Assembly: GCA_047967505.1 (NCBI GenBank)
Contig: CM106538.1
Source: Dipteris shenzhenensis
Taxonomy: Eukaryota > Polypodiophyta > Polypodiopsida > Gleicheniales
Length of the DNA stretch: 64,000 bases
Direction: 5' to 3' (one strand)
Within the stretch, counting starts at the first letter, position 1. Every line of letters starts with the position of its first letter. Made by a program: the position numbers and the translations under genes. The notes under the pieces are model-generated. The model did not search any database. It was not told the origin of the DNA and saw only the letters and a program-made list of their open reading frames with translations. Shown here piece after piece: positions 12,742-24,455 of this stretch.

Positions 12742-13175
12742 ATTACAATATCGTTGCCATAGAGTTCAATTTCAAAAAAATACATTGTCACACATTAAAG
12801 TGTTTTTTTTTTTTGGCAAAAAAAACATTCTGTATTAAGGAAAATTTAGTCTCAAATGAGACAATTACAATGTAGCCATATACTCCTCAACTTTAAGGAT
12901 TGAAACTCAAAATTTCCTTAGCACCATTGCGAGCGGTGAACCGCACGAACAGCCACAAAACCTTTTCATTTAAGATAGGGGCAGTTACAGTTGTAGTGTA
13001 AAGTATGACCTCTTTACCTAATGTGAATTATATTACCATTCCCATAGAGTTTAGTTTTAAAAAAATACATCGGCACATAGTAGAGTTACAAAAAACATCT
13101 CTTAAAAAGCAGGGCATCTCCTCAACCCATCCCTTAGGTTCGTACAGGCGGTGAACCACACAAATAACCATAGTG
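12742..13175. repeat. Diverged tandem duplication
   Basis: The block around CCATAGAGTTCAATTTCAAA (from about 12,755) recurs in altered form at about 13,040 (CCATAGAGTTTAGTTTTAAA). Both blocks run into GGCGGTGAACC or GCGGTGAACC with downstream similarity. The first copy holds an extra T-rich insert near 12,805. No coding function is visible. Confidence 0.45.
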
Positions 13176-13977
13176 ATGGCAATTGTGTAGTAGCACCATG
13201 AAGAGGCCACACAAAAGGATGATAAGAATAATGGACCCAAAGCATGAGAGGAGGATTGCAAGCATGGTGAACAAATCTAAAAGTACACAAATCTGATGTT
13301 TAAAAATGCAACCCTAAACCACTTCATATACACTTAAACCAACTTTCAACTAACGTGATATGATGTATTAGAAGCACTTTTTGAGCAAGATTCTTGGCCT
13401 TGGGCCTCAAAGGTAGCTTGTGTATATGGTGTGTGTGAGGACAATGCCATATTGCATAAAACTGACAGAAGCCTAGCGGTAGCATAAAATTTATAGAAAA
13501 TACCATGAAAACCATGAAATTGGTGTGTAGAATGAGGAGTTTCTATCCGAGTAGGCTTGAATGAAATAACACAACATAATTAGCTACACATGAGCATGTT
13601 GAATGAAATGTAATTAGAAACACGTGAAGCATCCATTCCTAGTTCTCGAATGCGTAAGATGAAATTTTGAGCGGGCTTGAATAAAATAACATAGCACAAT
13701 TAACAAAGATGGAATTGTGATTGCTGCTCATGCACATTATTTATTGAAGGTGGAGTTTTGATTGATGAAAAGAGCATGTAGGACTTAACATTTGCAAAAT
13801 AGTGGACTTACATTGTGAAAGGACTTACATTGATGAAGTAAAATTTTGTACAACCCAAAGAGTTTCATTTCAAATCCAAAGTGTAGTAAAATCTTCATCT
13901 CTTCTGTGGGTTGCAAAGCCTCTTCTTCATTGGCCATGTGTGCATGGATTTTATTCAAAATTTAGTCCATGGAGGCA
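13176..13977. other. No recognised gene
   Basis: AT-rich sequence with one short internal duplication (TTGAATGAAATAACACAACA near 13,557 against TTGAATAAAATAACATAGCA near 13,678). No domain is visible. Confidence 0.3.
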
Positions 13978-14098
13978 CATGCCTTGAGGTTGTCGTGCAT
14001 AAATTTATTTTTGCAATCAAGCGAGGGTCTCACTACAATGTCATTCTTAGTGGTATTTTGACCATACTGATCAGCATCATAAATTAATTTGGTGATTT

Positions 14099-14355
14099 TG
14101 ACAAAATATGAAGAGGGGAGAGGAGAAGAGTGGAGATGAGGAGAGAGGGCACAGCTAGAGAGCACACCACAAATGACTAACTGTACACTAGATTTGGTTG
14201 AAAAAATAGAATATATACAAACCCTTTTAGGGTTAGGGTTAGGGGATCTAACCCTTTCCTTTATAGCACTCTATTGGGTTAATGCTATGCACATATGATC
14301 ACGTGATGGTGCTATGCACACATGATCACATGATGTTGAGCATGAACTCTCAAAC
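14099..14355 (-). repeat. 3' LTR of Copia copy 2
   Basis: 257 bp, matching the 5' LTR except for about six transitions and the outermost bases (TTTGAGAG against TGTTGAGAG at the element-internal end). It contains the TATA-like CTATAAAGG and the telomere-like CCCTAA run. The adjoining polypurine tract (GAGGGAAGGG on the - strand) starts at 14,356. Confidence 0.92.
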
Positions 14356-14511
14356 CCTTCCCTCAAGATCAACATCATGAAATAGGCCTTCCCTCAAGAT
14401 GATGATTCTGGGGAATCGAAGAAGAACTGAGTATTACATTCCATCACACCCCTTTAATGGGAATGTCCTTCCTCTGCATCAAACCAAGAGCTAGTCGGTG
14501 TTTCTCGAATA

Positions 14512-14960
14512 CCCGGGGGATTCACTTTTCATTAAAGGGGGACGCCACCTGCATGCATGGACTTGAAGAAAACCCCCTATTTAAGATCCACATAGGATGA
14601 TAAAACACCCCTATTTAAGCTTATGAGATACCACCAAAATTCTATTATGTCCCCCCCTTTCCTTAAATCTACGTTCTTTCTCAAGCATTTAGATTAGACA
14701 ATAAGAAAATTTAGATTACTTTCCCTATGACTATTTAAAACCATACACAAAACCAAACTTGTTCGGACTAGTTACCCAAGGTAGCCTATACTATGTCCCC
14801 CACTCTTAAATATGGCGTGGCCCCCCTAACTTAAATTCAATATTGGGAAAAAATAAAAAGGGCCCTGACCCCTAATGTATAAGCTTATGCCTCATTTCAA
14901 AAAAACCCCCTATTGTACACTCACGTGATATCATAAGTTTCCCCCTGTGAATCCCCCGGG
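14512..14960. mobile_element. 449-bp MITE with perfect inverted ends and 8-bp duplication
   Basis: Perfect 14-bp inverted ends (CCCGGGGGATTCAC) are flanked by the direct duplication CTCGAATA (14,504-14,511 and 14,961-14,968). The insert separates the Copia RNase H C-terminus from the polypurine tract. Its interior has runs of CCCCCTATTT type and a subterminal ATATCACGTGAGT that recalls the MITEs at 1962 and 49,987, so it is probably a longer member of the same superfamily. It has no coding capacity. Confidence 0.92.
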
Positions 14961-15479
14961 CTCGAATAGCTCTTTACCGAGTGGTTTGGTAAAGATGTCT
15001 GCAACATTCTCTTTGCTATCACAATGCTGTAGTGTGATTTCACCAAGTAACACTCTTTCTCTGATGAAGTTCTCTCTGACATCAATGTGCTTTGTCTTGG
15101 AGTGATATACTGGATTCTTGGCCAATGCTTGAGCTGATTGATTATCGCAGTATATTGTTGTTGGCTTTGACTCATTAAAGTAATCTATTTCTGACAATAG
15201 TCTTCTGAGCCATATAGCCTCACATGCACCTATAGTGAGTGCTCTATATTCTGCTTCAGTCAAAGACAAAGAAACAGTTTGTTGTTTGTTTGACAACCAT
15301 GAAAATGCATATCCTTGTGTCGATCTCCTAGTCTCATGATCTCCGGCATAGTCACTGTCACAGTATCCATGCAACCATGGATGACTTCCTCTGTATTCTA
15401 TCCCAAACTGTCTTGTACCTCTGATGTATCTCAAGACTCTTTTGGCTGCATTCCAGTGAGACTGTTTTGGATTTGCCAT
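14961..15479 (-). pseudogene. pol: Copia RNase H and pol C-terminus (copy 2)
   Basis: The frame includes MANPKQSHWNAAKRVLRYIR, then CDSDYAGDHETRRSTQGYAF, SLTEAEYRALTIGACEAIWL, YCDNQSAQALAKNPVYHSKT, HIDVRENFIRE and DIFTKPLGKELFE. The catalytic Asp/Glu/Asp pattern of Copia RNase H is present. The C-terminal residues are cut by the MITE. Upstream RT is joined out of frame. Confidence 0.85.
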
Positions 15480-15612
15480 AAACTGTGCTAGTGAGCTTAC
15501 TACATAACAAAATATCTGGCCGTGTGATTGTCAGATATATAAGAGATCCGATGAGTTGCCTATAGTACCTGTCATTGACTGTAGGCTTTTCTGAATCTTT
15601 AGTAAGTTCCAA

Positions 15613-16678
15613 ACTCTACTCCATGGGAGTGGCTGAAATCTTGCAGTCTGCCATATGAAACTTCTTCAGGAGACTGTCAACATACTTGAGCTGACTCATG
15701 AATGTGCTATCTGAATCTCTCCAAAACTCAATTCCAAGACAATACTTGAGCTTGCTTTAAGCCGTAGAGACTTTTCTTGAGATGGCAAACCTTATTCTCC
15801 TTTCTTGGTTCAACATAACCTGCTGGTTGTTGCATGTAGACTTCCTCGCCTAAATAACCATTGAGAAATGCATTCTTGATGTGGAGCTGATACACATTCC
15901 ATCTGTTGAGTGTCACTAGGGATATCAAGAACCATATGGAATCCATCTTTGCTACTGGAGCATAAGTCTCATCATAGTCCTGACCATATTGTTATGCAAA
16001 TCCTTTTGCAACTAATCTGGCTTTGTATCTTTGAATACTTCCATTTGGATTGTACTTCACTTTGTATACCCATCTGTTTGCTATGGCCTTCTTTCCTAGT
16101 GGAAGGTCACATAATTCCCAAGTATTATTGTTATACAAAGGATCCATTTCTTCATTCATAGCAGTTTGCCATTCTGGCTTGTCTACTGCGTCTTCAAAGT
16201 ACACTGGCTCTTCTGTAGCCATGATGGTAGTCATAAGAGCATAGTTGGTGGTTTCAACTTGAATTGATTTGCCTTTTTGAACATATGTCAATCTGGCTGG
16301 AGGTCTGCTTTCCCTAGTAGACCGTATGAGCTATTGTCGCTTTGCTTGGGGTGTTATTGGCAATTCTTGCTCTTCTTCATCAACCTATTCTGTAGATGAC
16401 TGTGAAGTCGGTGCTTCTATCTCCTGTGTAGGTGAGGTTTTCCATTCTAATTCCTCATCAAAGATTACATCTTTGGAGATAATGACCTTGCAGTTGATGG
16501 GATCATACAATTTGTATGCTTTGCTTTCTTCATTATACCCAACCATGATGCATTTGCTTGACTTCGCATCCAATTTCCTGCGATGATCATCATGTATGTG
16601 GGCATATGCTATGCAACCAAATATGAGGAGATGCCCAATGTGTGGCTTGTATCCAGTAAATGCTTCATAAGGAGTCAT
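15613..16678 (-). pseudogene. pol: Copia integrase tail and reverse transcriptase (copy 2), catalytic box deleted
   Basis: Reading from 16,678, MTPYEAFTGYKPHIGHLLIF GC is the integrase C-terminal GKR-type module. At 16,291 the RT begins with NTWELCDLPLGKKAIANRWV and YKARLVAKGFA, then an in-frame stop, then QYGQDYDETYAPVAKMDSIW, NAFLNGYLGEEVYMQQPAGY and KKSLYGLKQA. Right after KQA the sequence jumps to a region beyond YVDD, so roughly 200 bp with the polymerase active site are missing compared with copy 1. Confidence 0.8.
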
Positions 16679-16849
16679 ACCTTGTATCGGTTTGCAGTAG
16701 GAAGCCGATTAAGCAAATAGTTTACAGTGGCTATTGCTTCTGCCCAATACTAATTTGGAAGGTGCTTTTCACTAAGCATTGCTCTAGCACTGTCTGCTAA
16801 AGTCCCATTCTTCCTTTTAGCTCTTGCATTCTGTTGAGGAGTATTTGCA

Positions 16850-17834
16850 CATGTGAATTGTCTTCAAATGCCATGATTTTTACAAAAGTTCATGAATGCT
16901 GAAGACATGTATTCACCTCCTCTATCTAATCTCATGGCCTTGATCTTTCTGCTTGTCTGGTTTTCTACCATGGCTTTGAATTCTTGAAATTTGGAAAACG
17001 CTTCAGATTTCTCTTTTAGAAAGTAGACCCAACAATATCTGCTGTAACTTCGTCGATGAAAGTCAAGTAGTAAAGTGAACCATTGATGCTGCGGGTCTGG
17101 GCATAACCCCATACATTTGTATGTATCAAATCAATAATACCTCGTGCACGAGAGGTACTTCTGCCAAAGTTGGTTCGCTTTTGTTTGCCAAAGCAGCATG
17201 CTTCGCAAACCTTTCCAAGAAACTGTAGCTTCGGAATCCCAATTGCCATATTCTGATTCCTAAGATCTAACAAGTACTTGAAGTTGACATGACCATATCT
17301 CTTGTGCCATTTCGCAGATAGTGGCATCTATTGCGGTTGAGCTGACATGGCATGCTTATCTAGTACTGTAGCTAGCATTCTATATAAGCGTCCTTCCTTG
17401 ACACCTTTTGCTACTAGCTGACATCTTTTGGATTTGTCTCTCATAGTGCATTCATCACTGTCGAAGATGACTTTGTAATTGTGTTCCATCATTTGACCTA
17501 CTGACAAAAGGTTCTTGTTGAGCTTCGGAACATAGAGCACATCTTTCACTAATCCTTTTGTACCTGTGAAATTGTTCATAGGGATAACGCCTATCCCTTG
17601 AACTAGATTCGGTGTATTGTCTACTATGTAGATGATATTTTTCTTTCCTTCTAATGGCTTCATTTCTGTGAACCATTCCTGATAATTTGTCATGTGAGAT
17701 GATGCAGCGTTGTCGATATACCAAGGATCATGTTCCACTTGGTCGACTTGATAGCTGAAATCCTTTTTGGGATTGAAATTAGTGTCTGGGTACATTGTAT
17801 CAGTCTGATGCATTTTGTCGCTTGCAAGAAACAT
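16850..17834 (-). pseudogene. pol: Copia protease and integrase (copy 2) with altered catalytic residues
   Basis: The protease active-site region reads WYIDNAASSHMT (Asp at about 17,714; the usual form is DSGASSHMT). The integrase zinc module has H-x4-H (WHKRYGHVN) and CEACCFGKQK. The core reads LIHTNVWG, where plant Copia integrases have an Asp at the Asn. The second Asp is kept (RLDRGGEYMSSAF), and the Glu is replaced by Lys (QQNARAKRKNGT). A TAG at 17,328-17,330 interrupts the frame exactly where copy 3 has a CAG Gln codon. Confidence 0.82.
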
Positions 17835-17869
17835 ATTTCCATGTTCATTTGGAAAATGACTGTGACTAG

Positions 17870-18901
17870 AATGTCCACCACGATGATTTCCTCTACCTCA
17901 GGAATTCCCTCGATTACTACTGGACTGATCGCCTTGGTCGTATTGCTTCTTGCGACAATCTCTTTCATAGTGTCCAAACTTGTGACAGTAGTTGCACTGA
18001 TTGTTTGACACGTTGGTGGATGCATTCCCTCATTCTTGAAATCTTCCTCGGTTGGAATGATTTCCTCTTTGCTGATTCTGGTGTTGCTGATGCTGATGCT
18101 CACTTTGATTTTGTTGCTGATGATGACCACTTTTCTGATATAATCTACCTCTACCTCTGCCTCTGCCTCTGTTTCTGTCTGAAGCTATGAATTCTTGATC
18201 ATTAGAATGACCTTTACGTGCTTGAATTGCTCGCGTCTTGAGTTCTTCACCGAGTAGGACTGATTGAAGTTCTTCTAGTGTCGAAATTTGCCGTTGTATG
18301 GCAATACTCTGGACTAAATTCTCGTATCCGTCTCCTAGTCCATTCAGAATGACTTGAACCATTTCTGCGGGGTTCATTGTCTCTCTTGCTGCTGCAAGTT
18401 GATTGTTGTATTCTTTTATGTGGAGTACATAAGCATGACCGGTTTCGTTGTTGCGAAAACTCTGGTTGATTTGCTTTCTCAGTGTGAGAATCTTGAATGT
18501 GTTCTTGGACTCGTAGAGAGCTGCGAACATATCCCATGCTTCTTTCGATGTCTTGACTGTGTTGAGCTATCCTAGCATGACATCTTGCACATTCTGCTTG
18601 ATCAGATGATAGGCGTACTTGTCTTTCTTATCCCATTCTGCCTGAGCTCGGGCAATGGTAGGATCTACTACTGGTGCGGAAACTATTTGTGTAGCTGTAG
18701 ATCCAATTGTAGATCTGTGACAACAGATGGAGTAGAGCTACTTGTGGCTGGATCGGCCAATGGTCTAGGTGTAGACCCATCGACATACTCCCATTTGTCC
18801 TGAAGTACAAGAATGGTCTCCATTTAGTATTTCCATGTACCATAATTGGAGTTGTCTAACTTAGTAGATGCCTCCAGATTGAGGTTGCTAGTCATAGACA
18901 T
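17870..18901 (-). pseudogene. gag: Copia gag (copy 2)
   Basis: The likely start is the ATG at 18,901 (MSMTSNLNLEASTKLDNSNY), the typical Copia gag N-terminus. The frame is broken soon after. It reopens at 18,530 as MFAALYESKNTFKILTLRKQ, then NNETGHAYVLHIKEYNNQL and MVQVILNGLGDGYENLVQSI, followed by an Arg/Gly- and His/Gln-rich linker. A TGA follows RGRFQE. The CCHC knuckle (CNYCHKFGHYERDC) and a Ser/Gly/Arg-rich tail lie beyond in the same frame. Confidence 0.82.
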
Positions 18902-21130
18902 GGTGCAAGAAATGTACCCAAAAGTGCCGTGAAAATCTTTGTATGAATCAACTGCAAATACACTGACTGTGCCAAGTGAAATCTCTGAGCTGTCGGTGAA
19001 GATAGAACTGCAATATATAAAATCTATGATCTGTATTACAAGGCTTGTGGCAATGATGCCAGGAATAGCCAAGAGGCTTTACAAGGCTGAAATGATGTGC
19101 ATGATGCTGTGAGATAGCCGAATAGGCTTTACAATGGTGGCATGTGTGTGTGAAATCAAGTGCTATCTACCCACTGAAACAATATGCAATGCCTCTGTAC
19201 TCTCTGAAGTCTGCTCACTAAACTGATGAACATAAGGTTTCAGGTAATGTAATGATGTGAAACCGTATGTGAGCGTATGGACTACTCCGAGTAGGTACTA
19301 GTCAGGAATTTCCGGCATGGCTTAGATTGGCAACTTGGGGAGATTCAAAGCGTCCCCTCTATGGTGATCTAGCCTACTCTGATCTATATCTATACCAACT
19401 GTCGATCGATGAAAGAATAGTAAATAATTCCTTTTCTTTTGTTCTTTTTAAGAGCTGTGTCAGATGCTCGATGTAGAGAGAAATGTGCGTGAAGGAAGTG
19501 GTTTTGTCGACGAGGCTCAAATGTGAATGTAACTTGCACCAAAATGTGCGCCTGATGTGACAACGTGTACAACACGAAAAAACGAGCGACTTTCCTTTTT
19601 GAAGCGCCCTCAAATTCTTCCTGGATCAAGAGATACGACTTGATCTAGGTGGAGGGGCAAAAGGAGTGCAAATGGTGCTCAATGATGATGTGTCACTATG
19701 GGTCACATGCAGTGTGATGTGGCACTATGATTACCAAGAGGTGTGCCAATGGACATCTGTACTGAGGTGGCAGGAGTGGTCACATGAAGTGATTGTGGAG
19801 CACTGTTGTGTGCCTCTGCAGGGGTCAGTGTTGATTGGACAGCTGAGGTGGCACAAATGATGATGTCAGTAGATGATAGACATGGCACATGCTGATGTGG
19901 TAGATTGACTTTGACTCACACATGGCAGTCGGTGACAACTGGCAGATAAGCTGATGATGTGGTAGCTTCATGGGGCTGCTGACATGTCACTTAGAGTGAC
20001 CTGGTAGATAGGGTGCCATGTGTCACAATTGTGACCAAACCACCTAACCAAGGTTGATGGAACCTAACCTTGGTTAGCTCCTATCTACAACATATCAGTC
20101 TGAGAGCAAGAGAGACTCTAAGTAGGAAGACGACGACGAAATGGCCACTTGGAGAAGATGATGGCAAAGAGACAATCCGTCATTGTGTCGTTGCATGCAG
20201 GGAGCTCGTTTTGGAGTTGCGGCGCTTCACCATCTTCTTCACCTTCAAGCTTGCAAGCTCATAGCCGTTTGAGTGATGCTTTGATGCTGTAGAAGACGTT
20301 GAAGCCCGTGGAGGTAAGGAGGCCATTTGGAGCTTCATTGCAGGAATGAAAGAGCGCTGGAGTGCTAGAAGGAACCTTAGAGCTTCTTAGTATAATCGGG
20401 TGGAGAGGCTATCGCTGGAGCGCTCACTGAATAGAGAGGCAAGTTGGAGCATTGGCCATCTTGCATGATGGAGCGTTGGAAGCTGCTATAGGGAGGCCGT
20501 CTAGGAAGGCACGCGGCTGAGAGTAGAAGGCCGTGGGTCGCACTCGAGGTGAAGTGTTGTTGCTTCGGGATTCCCCACAAGTCTGTTGCAGAAAGGAGCG
20601 CGGTAGGATGGCCTGTTGTCAGAGGGTCGCCCGTGAAGCTATTGTCGGGGGGTCGTCCATGAAGCGGTTGATGCTGAGAAGCCACCTTTACTGGGGAGCC
20701 ATCATTTTGCAAGCTGAGAGCATGGAGTAGAGGCCTTGCAGATAGTCATTGAGGTGGTTAAGGAGCTAGCTACTGGTGATGCAAGTGCTGCTGGAGACCT
20801 TTGTAGTTTGGAGAGGCGTCTGGCTTTCCAAACTATGAGAACTATGAGTTCTGCTTGCCTTGTAGTAGGCCGTGCTTGTTGTTGCATGAGCAAGAGTTAG
20901 AGGGTTGCTTATGCGTTGCTAGCTCTCTCAATGAAGCATGTCTCTCAACATGTCTCCCTCTCACAGCAGAAATCTCTCAAGAAGGCTCTACTTATTTTTC
21001 TCACAAACACTTGAAGAAGATCGCTCTCTCTTGCTTTCAATCAAAAAACTCTCGCAGTGGAGTTGAATGGATGGAAATCTTTCCAATGAATGGAAATTCT
21101 CTATCAAAGAAAGCAAAGGTTCTCTCAGCA

Positions 21131-21142
21131 GCTCTGATACCA
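21131..21142 (-). other. Primer binding site (initiator tRNA-Met type)
   Basis: On the - strand this is TGGTATCAGAGC, the usual plant Copia primer site complementary to the 3' end of initiator tRNA-Met. It lies directly next to the 5' LTR, fixing both strand and LTR border. Confidence 0.95.
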
Positions 21143-21399
21143 TGACAAAATATGAAGAGGGGAGAGGAGAAGAGTGGAGATAAGGAGAGAGGGCACAGCT
21201 AGAGAGCACACCACAAATGACTAACTATACACTAGATTTAGTTGAAAAAATAGAATATATACAAACCCTTTTAGGGTTAGGGTTAGGGGATCTAACCCTT
21301 TCCTTTATAGCACTCTGTTGGGTTAGTGCTATGCACATATGATCACGTGATGGTGCTATGCACACATGATCACATGATGTTGAGCGTGAACTCTCAACA
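21143..21399 (-). repeat. 5' LTR of Copia copy 2 with TATA box, G-box and telomere-like run
   Basis: 257 bp, TG...CA ends. On the - strand it carries a palindromic ATCACGTGAT (CACGTG at 21,344-21,349), then CTATAAAGG (about 21,302-21,310) as a likely TATA box, then CCCTAACCCTAACCCTAAAA (21,269-21,289), a telomere-like or telo-box run placed downstream of the TATA box. Confidence 0.9.
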
Positions 21400-21592
21400 G
21401 ATTTCTCCAAATAACCAACCCACAGCATAATAGCCGGTGTGAGGTGACCACTTGGGCCCTTTGTTCTTGGGGCTGCCTCTTCCCTACAATAAAGTTTTAG
21501 AGCAAACCAAGAAAATCTTGCACATGGAGCACATCTGGGATCTTGTGTCTCACAACTCTCTATCCAATGCAATGAGCTTCCACAACAAGACA

Positions 21593-21850
21593 AAGCACCC
21601 ATAGACGCACATATAGACACGTTTATTGAACTAAATAAGAAACTTATGGGCGCGTCTATTTGCGCATCTGGAGACCCGCGTCTACTAGTGCGTCTATATA
21701 GCAGACACACACGCGTATAGACGTGCATTTAGACGCTTAAATAGACGCTCTTATAAACGTGTTTATAGATGCAAAAATAGACGCTTGTCGAACAGACAGA
21801 CACGTATATAGACGCATTTATAGATGCACTGATAGATGCGCTTTATAATA
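21593..21850. repeat. Left subterminal TAGACGC repeats of the CACTA element
   Basis: About fifteen copies of TAGACGC or near variants in both orientations (for example ATAGACGCGTCTATTT-like pairs) fill this stretch. En/Spm subterminal repeats bind the element-encoded TNPA protein; the position and density here suggest the same role. Confidence 0.85.
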
Positions 21851-22211
21851 TATTTTTTTTAAATTTACAGCATGCTGTGTATGTTGTGTATGCTATATAG
21901 TTACAAGAATCCCATTTCCACATTATGTAATTCAATTCTTACAGCCAATGCAATCGCATTTTAATTACAATTCCAAATAAAACATTACAACTCCAAAACG
22001 CAATAAAATTGAAAGCTCAAAAAGTGCTTGTATGTACATATAGCACGAAGCTAAGGCACATCATGTGGCTTCAAGTACAAAAAATAAGGAAGCTAAGCCA
22101 CGTCATGTGGCTTCAAGTACAAAAAATAAGAGGAGTGTATATACAAGAGGCACGAAGCCAAGCCGGTGGCTTTAAGTACAAAAAAGAGTAGCTAGCACTA
22201 CTTCTACGACT

Positions 22212-23704
22212 AATCCTCACTGCCTTCCATGCTCCCTTCTGTGCTCCCTTCTGCACTCCCTTCTGTGCCTCCTTCCTCGTCTTTCTCGTCGTCTTGTGCA
22301 GTCGTCTTGTGCACGGGCCTGTAAACAAGGGACAACATATATCAATGTATGAAAAATCAAATCTTTACTTATTATATCGGCATTATTTAATTACTTTCAA
22401 ATACCTCGGGGGCCGCTCCAGTAGCCCGGATATACTGCTCCTCAGTAATCAACCCGTCATCATAGAAGTGCCTCCATGTATCTCCTCTGCGATGGTGGCG
22501 GTGGTAGGCTGTCTCCACAGGAGTAGGGTATCTGCCCACGATCTCAAGCTACAAGATGACACAATTTGCGGAGGGATTAGTACAAAAAAACAACCTCCTA
22601 ATAAACTACATAAGCAATATAATTTGAGATCGATACTTACAAATTGGGCCTCCCATGAATCAACACCCCCTGCTCCAAAATGCGTGCTTCCATATTCCTC
22701 CATCTGGATCCTTCGTGCCTCCACGTGCTGCAGACTGGGGTCCTCCCTCGCTGACTTCATTGCTTTCTTCCACTCACGCTTGTGAGCGGTGTGGGGCGGC
22801 CCCTTGGTGGTTGACCTCCCTCGAGCTTGGCAATCTCCCCTAGTGTCTGCCTCTTAAGCGAAGATCTTTTATTGCCAAGTATCGTAATAATCTTTGACTT
22901 GGCCCATTCATCTGTGAACTGGCCATTGGGGGGGTTAGGATACCTAGAGCGAACAGCAGCGAGGGTCTCATCAGCCAACCTCTTTGGCTGGTCTTTGAAG
23001 TGGATAAAGCAATCTCTGTAATTGGTAGCAATTACAGAGCGCATGAAGGCCATGATGTCCTTCCCCCGCGCATCCATCAAGATGCCTCCTGTCTGAGTGA
23101 TGTCATAGAATATCGTACCATCACTCGAAGGCACGTCTAAATCATATGAATCATCATTGTCCCCACCGCCACCCCTCCCAAAGCACTGTGCCATGCATCC
23201 CCCACTGCTCTCCCTGCTACTACGCCTGCTACCGTGTTGTGTCAAGCTCGTACGTTGGCCACTCGTAGCTGGAGACTGCATGGGACTACGTTGACCACTC
23301 GTAGCTGGAGAACTGAGTCTCGACTACACAGGAGTACGTCGACGGCTCTGCGAGACAGAAGGACCTCCTGACGGCATGGGGGAAGGGGCATAAGACGGCA
23401 TGGCAGAAGGGGCATAAGACGGCATGGGGGAAGGGACATAAGACGGCATGGGGGAAGGGGCATAAGACAGCATGGGAGATGGGCCTGCGCTGTGTAGCCA
23501 GCTGGGCTGTGCTGACTCCGCTGGGAAGATCTCAGCTGGTGTGGGGTTGTTTGGAGTCTGTAGTGCCGACTCCTGGGGGGTGTTTAAAGTACCCGTCATA
23601 TACTCGTATAACTCCGCAGGACTAGGAGGGTGCCCTAAAAGGTTATATAAGTCCTTCCAAATAGAATCCCGAGGATCAAGTGAGCTAGAAGCGCTTCTTG
23701 TTGA
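22212..23704 (-). pseudogene. CACTA second gene (TnpA/Transposase_24-like), multi-exon, damaged
   Basis: After an acceptor near 23,705 the protein starts STRSASSSLDPRDSIWKDLY, then runs through a Pro/Ser/Met-rich section with repeated PSPMPSYA units (about 23,380-23,480) and SPATSGQR repeats. A conserved-looking core follows: FYDITQTGGILMDARGKDIM, then SVIATNYRDCFIHFKDQP, then WAKSKIITILGNKRSSLKRQ. The next part (KREWKKAMKSAREDPSLQHV) is one frame away, indicating an indel near 22,805. GT...AG introns follow EAQF (about 22,638) and APE. The last exon gives an acidic tail of repeated EGS units ending in SMEGSED at about 22,212. An in-frame TAG lies at 23,324-23,326. The layout resembles plant Ptta/En/Spm (Transposase_24) proteins. 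That assignment is from memory of the family. Confidence 0.6.
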
Positions 23705-23784
23705 ACTGGAAAAAAGAAAAAAAATCTATTACTGATGAGTTGAGAAGAAAGGGGAAGGGAAGAGAGGATTACTGACTGTTGAAG

Positions 23785-24455
23785 CACGTCTATAGACGCG
23801 TCTGACTAGCGCATCTATTTTTGCGTATAACAGTGCGTCTATAGACGCGGCTGTCTGCGTCTGTAAACAGGCTAGACGCGCATTTAGACGCGCCTGTAGA
23901 CGCGGTTTTAGATGCGCTCTGAGACGTGCCTATAGACGCACTCCGACAGACGGACTTTTCTAAAAAGTAGAAAAGGACATTGCGCCCGACACACAAACGT
24001 GACACTGATACCCAGATCATGCATTTTTTGGATACGAGAAAGTACAAATCCAAAGAGAGCAAACTTCCAAAGAAGATCAACTGCAAAAAGACTTACCTTG
24101 GATAGAGGTATAGAAGGTTCTTCTCCTTTTTCAAAGTTGCTTCTCCTCCTTGTTTGCCCTCCTCTCCTTTAAGCTTGGAAGTAAGTGTGGGTGCCTTCCT
24201 CTTAAGTGTAAGCTTGGAAGTAAGAGTGGGAGCCTTCCTCTTAAGCGTCGAAACTGTGGATCTGCTAATAAGGAAGCAAGCAAGCCACGAAGTATAAGTA
24301 ATGTGAAGAAAAGCGAAGCGAGCGCGCTAAAAGCAGGTTTAAAAGCCACGTCTATAGGTGCGTCTAAATACATAGAGTAGACGCGGTTTTAGACGCGCTT
24401 TTAGACGTGCCTATAGACATGCACCACAGAACAAACAAACGTGCTTTTAGATGCG
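23785..24455. repeat. Central TAGACGC repeat clusters between the two CACTA genes
   Basis: Two blocks (about 23,785-23,960 and 24,340-24,455) contain dense TAGACGCG-type motifs like those at the element ends. They lie in the region between the divergent 5' ends of the two genes, where promoters are expected. Confidence 0.8.

Larger units (their letters stand above)
14099..21399 (-). mobile_element. Structurally complete Ty1/Copia retrotransposon (copy 2), 7.3 kb
   Basis: Identical 5-bp target duplications (GATTT, 14,094-14,098 and 21,400-21,404) flank two 257-bp LTRs. The order on the - strand is 5' LTR (21,399-21,143), primer binding site (21,142-21,131), a 2.2-kb leader, gag (from 18,901), protease, integrase, RT, RNase H, polypurine tract and 3' LTR (14,355-14,099). 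It cannot be autonomous. gag is frameshifted, the integrase lacks two catalytic residues, the RT segment with the YVDD box is deleted near 15,740, and a MITE (14,512-14,960) interrupts the RNase H tail. The LTRs differ at only about six internal positions, all G/A transitions, plus the last two bases. Confidence 0.93.
13978..21480 (-). pseudogene. Unidentified reading frame split by the Copia insertion
   Basis: Joining 21,480-21,400 to 14,098-13,978 on the - strand (removing the Copia element and one GATTT copy) gives one open stretch. It runs through GPKWSPHTGYYAVGWLFGEI, then TKLIYDADQYGQNTTKNDIV, then SLDCKNKFMHDNLKACASMD. I do not recognise the family. A candidate splice acceptor (TTGTAG or GGCAG) lies just upstream. 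Because the CACTA element starts at 21,581, this fragment belongs to the older target sequence. It may be a host gene exon or an older transposon gene. Confidence 0.4.

Noticed and set aside
14431-14460. MITE at 14,512 as part of the Copia 3' end
   Set aside because: The flanking CTCGAATA duplication and the perfect 14-bp inverted ends show it is a later insertion.
21241-21300. Telomere-like CCCTAA/TTAGGG run as an interstitial telomere
   Set aside because: It is part of the Copia LTR and occurs at the same place in both LTRs and in copy 1, so it is an LTR motif and not a chromosome end remnant.
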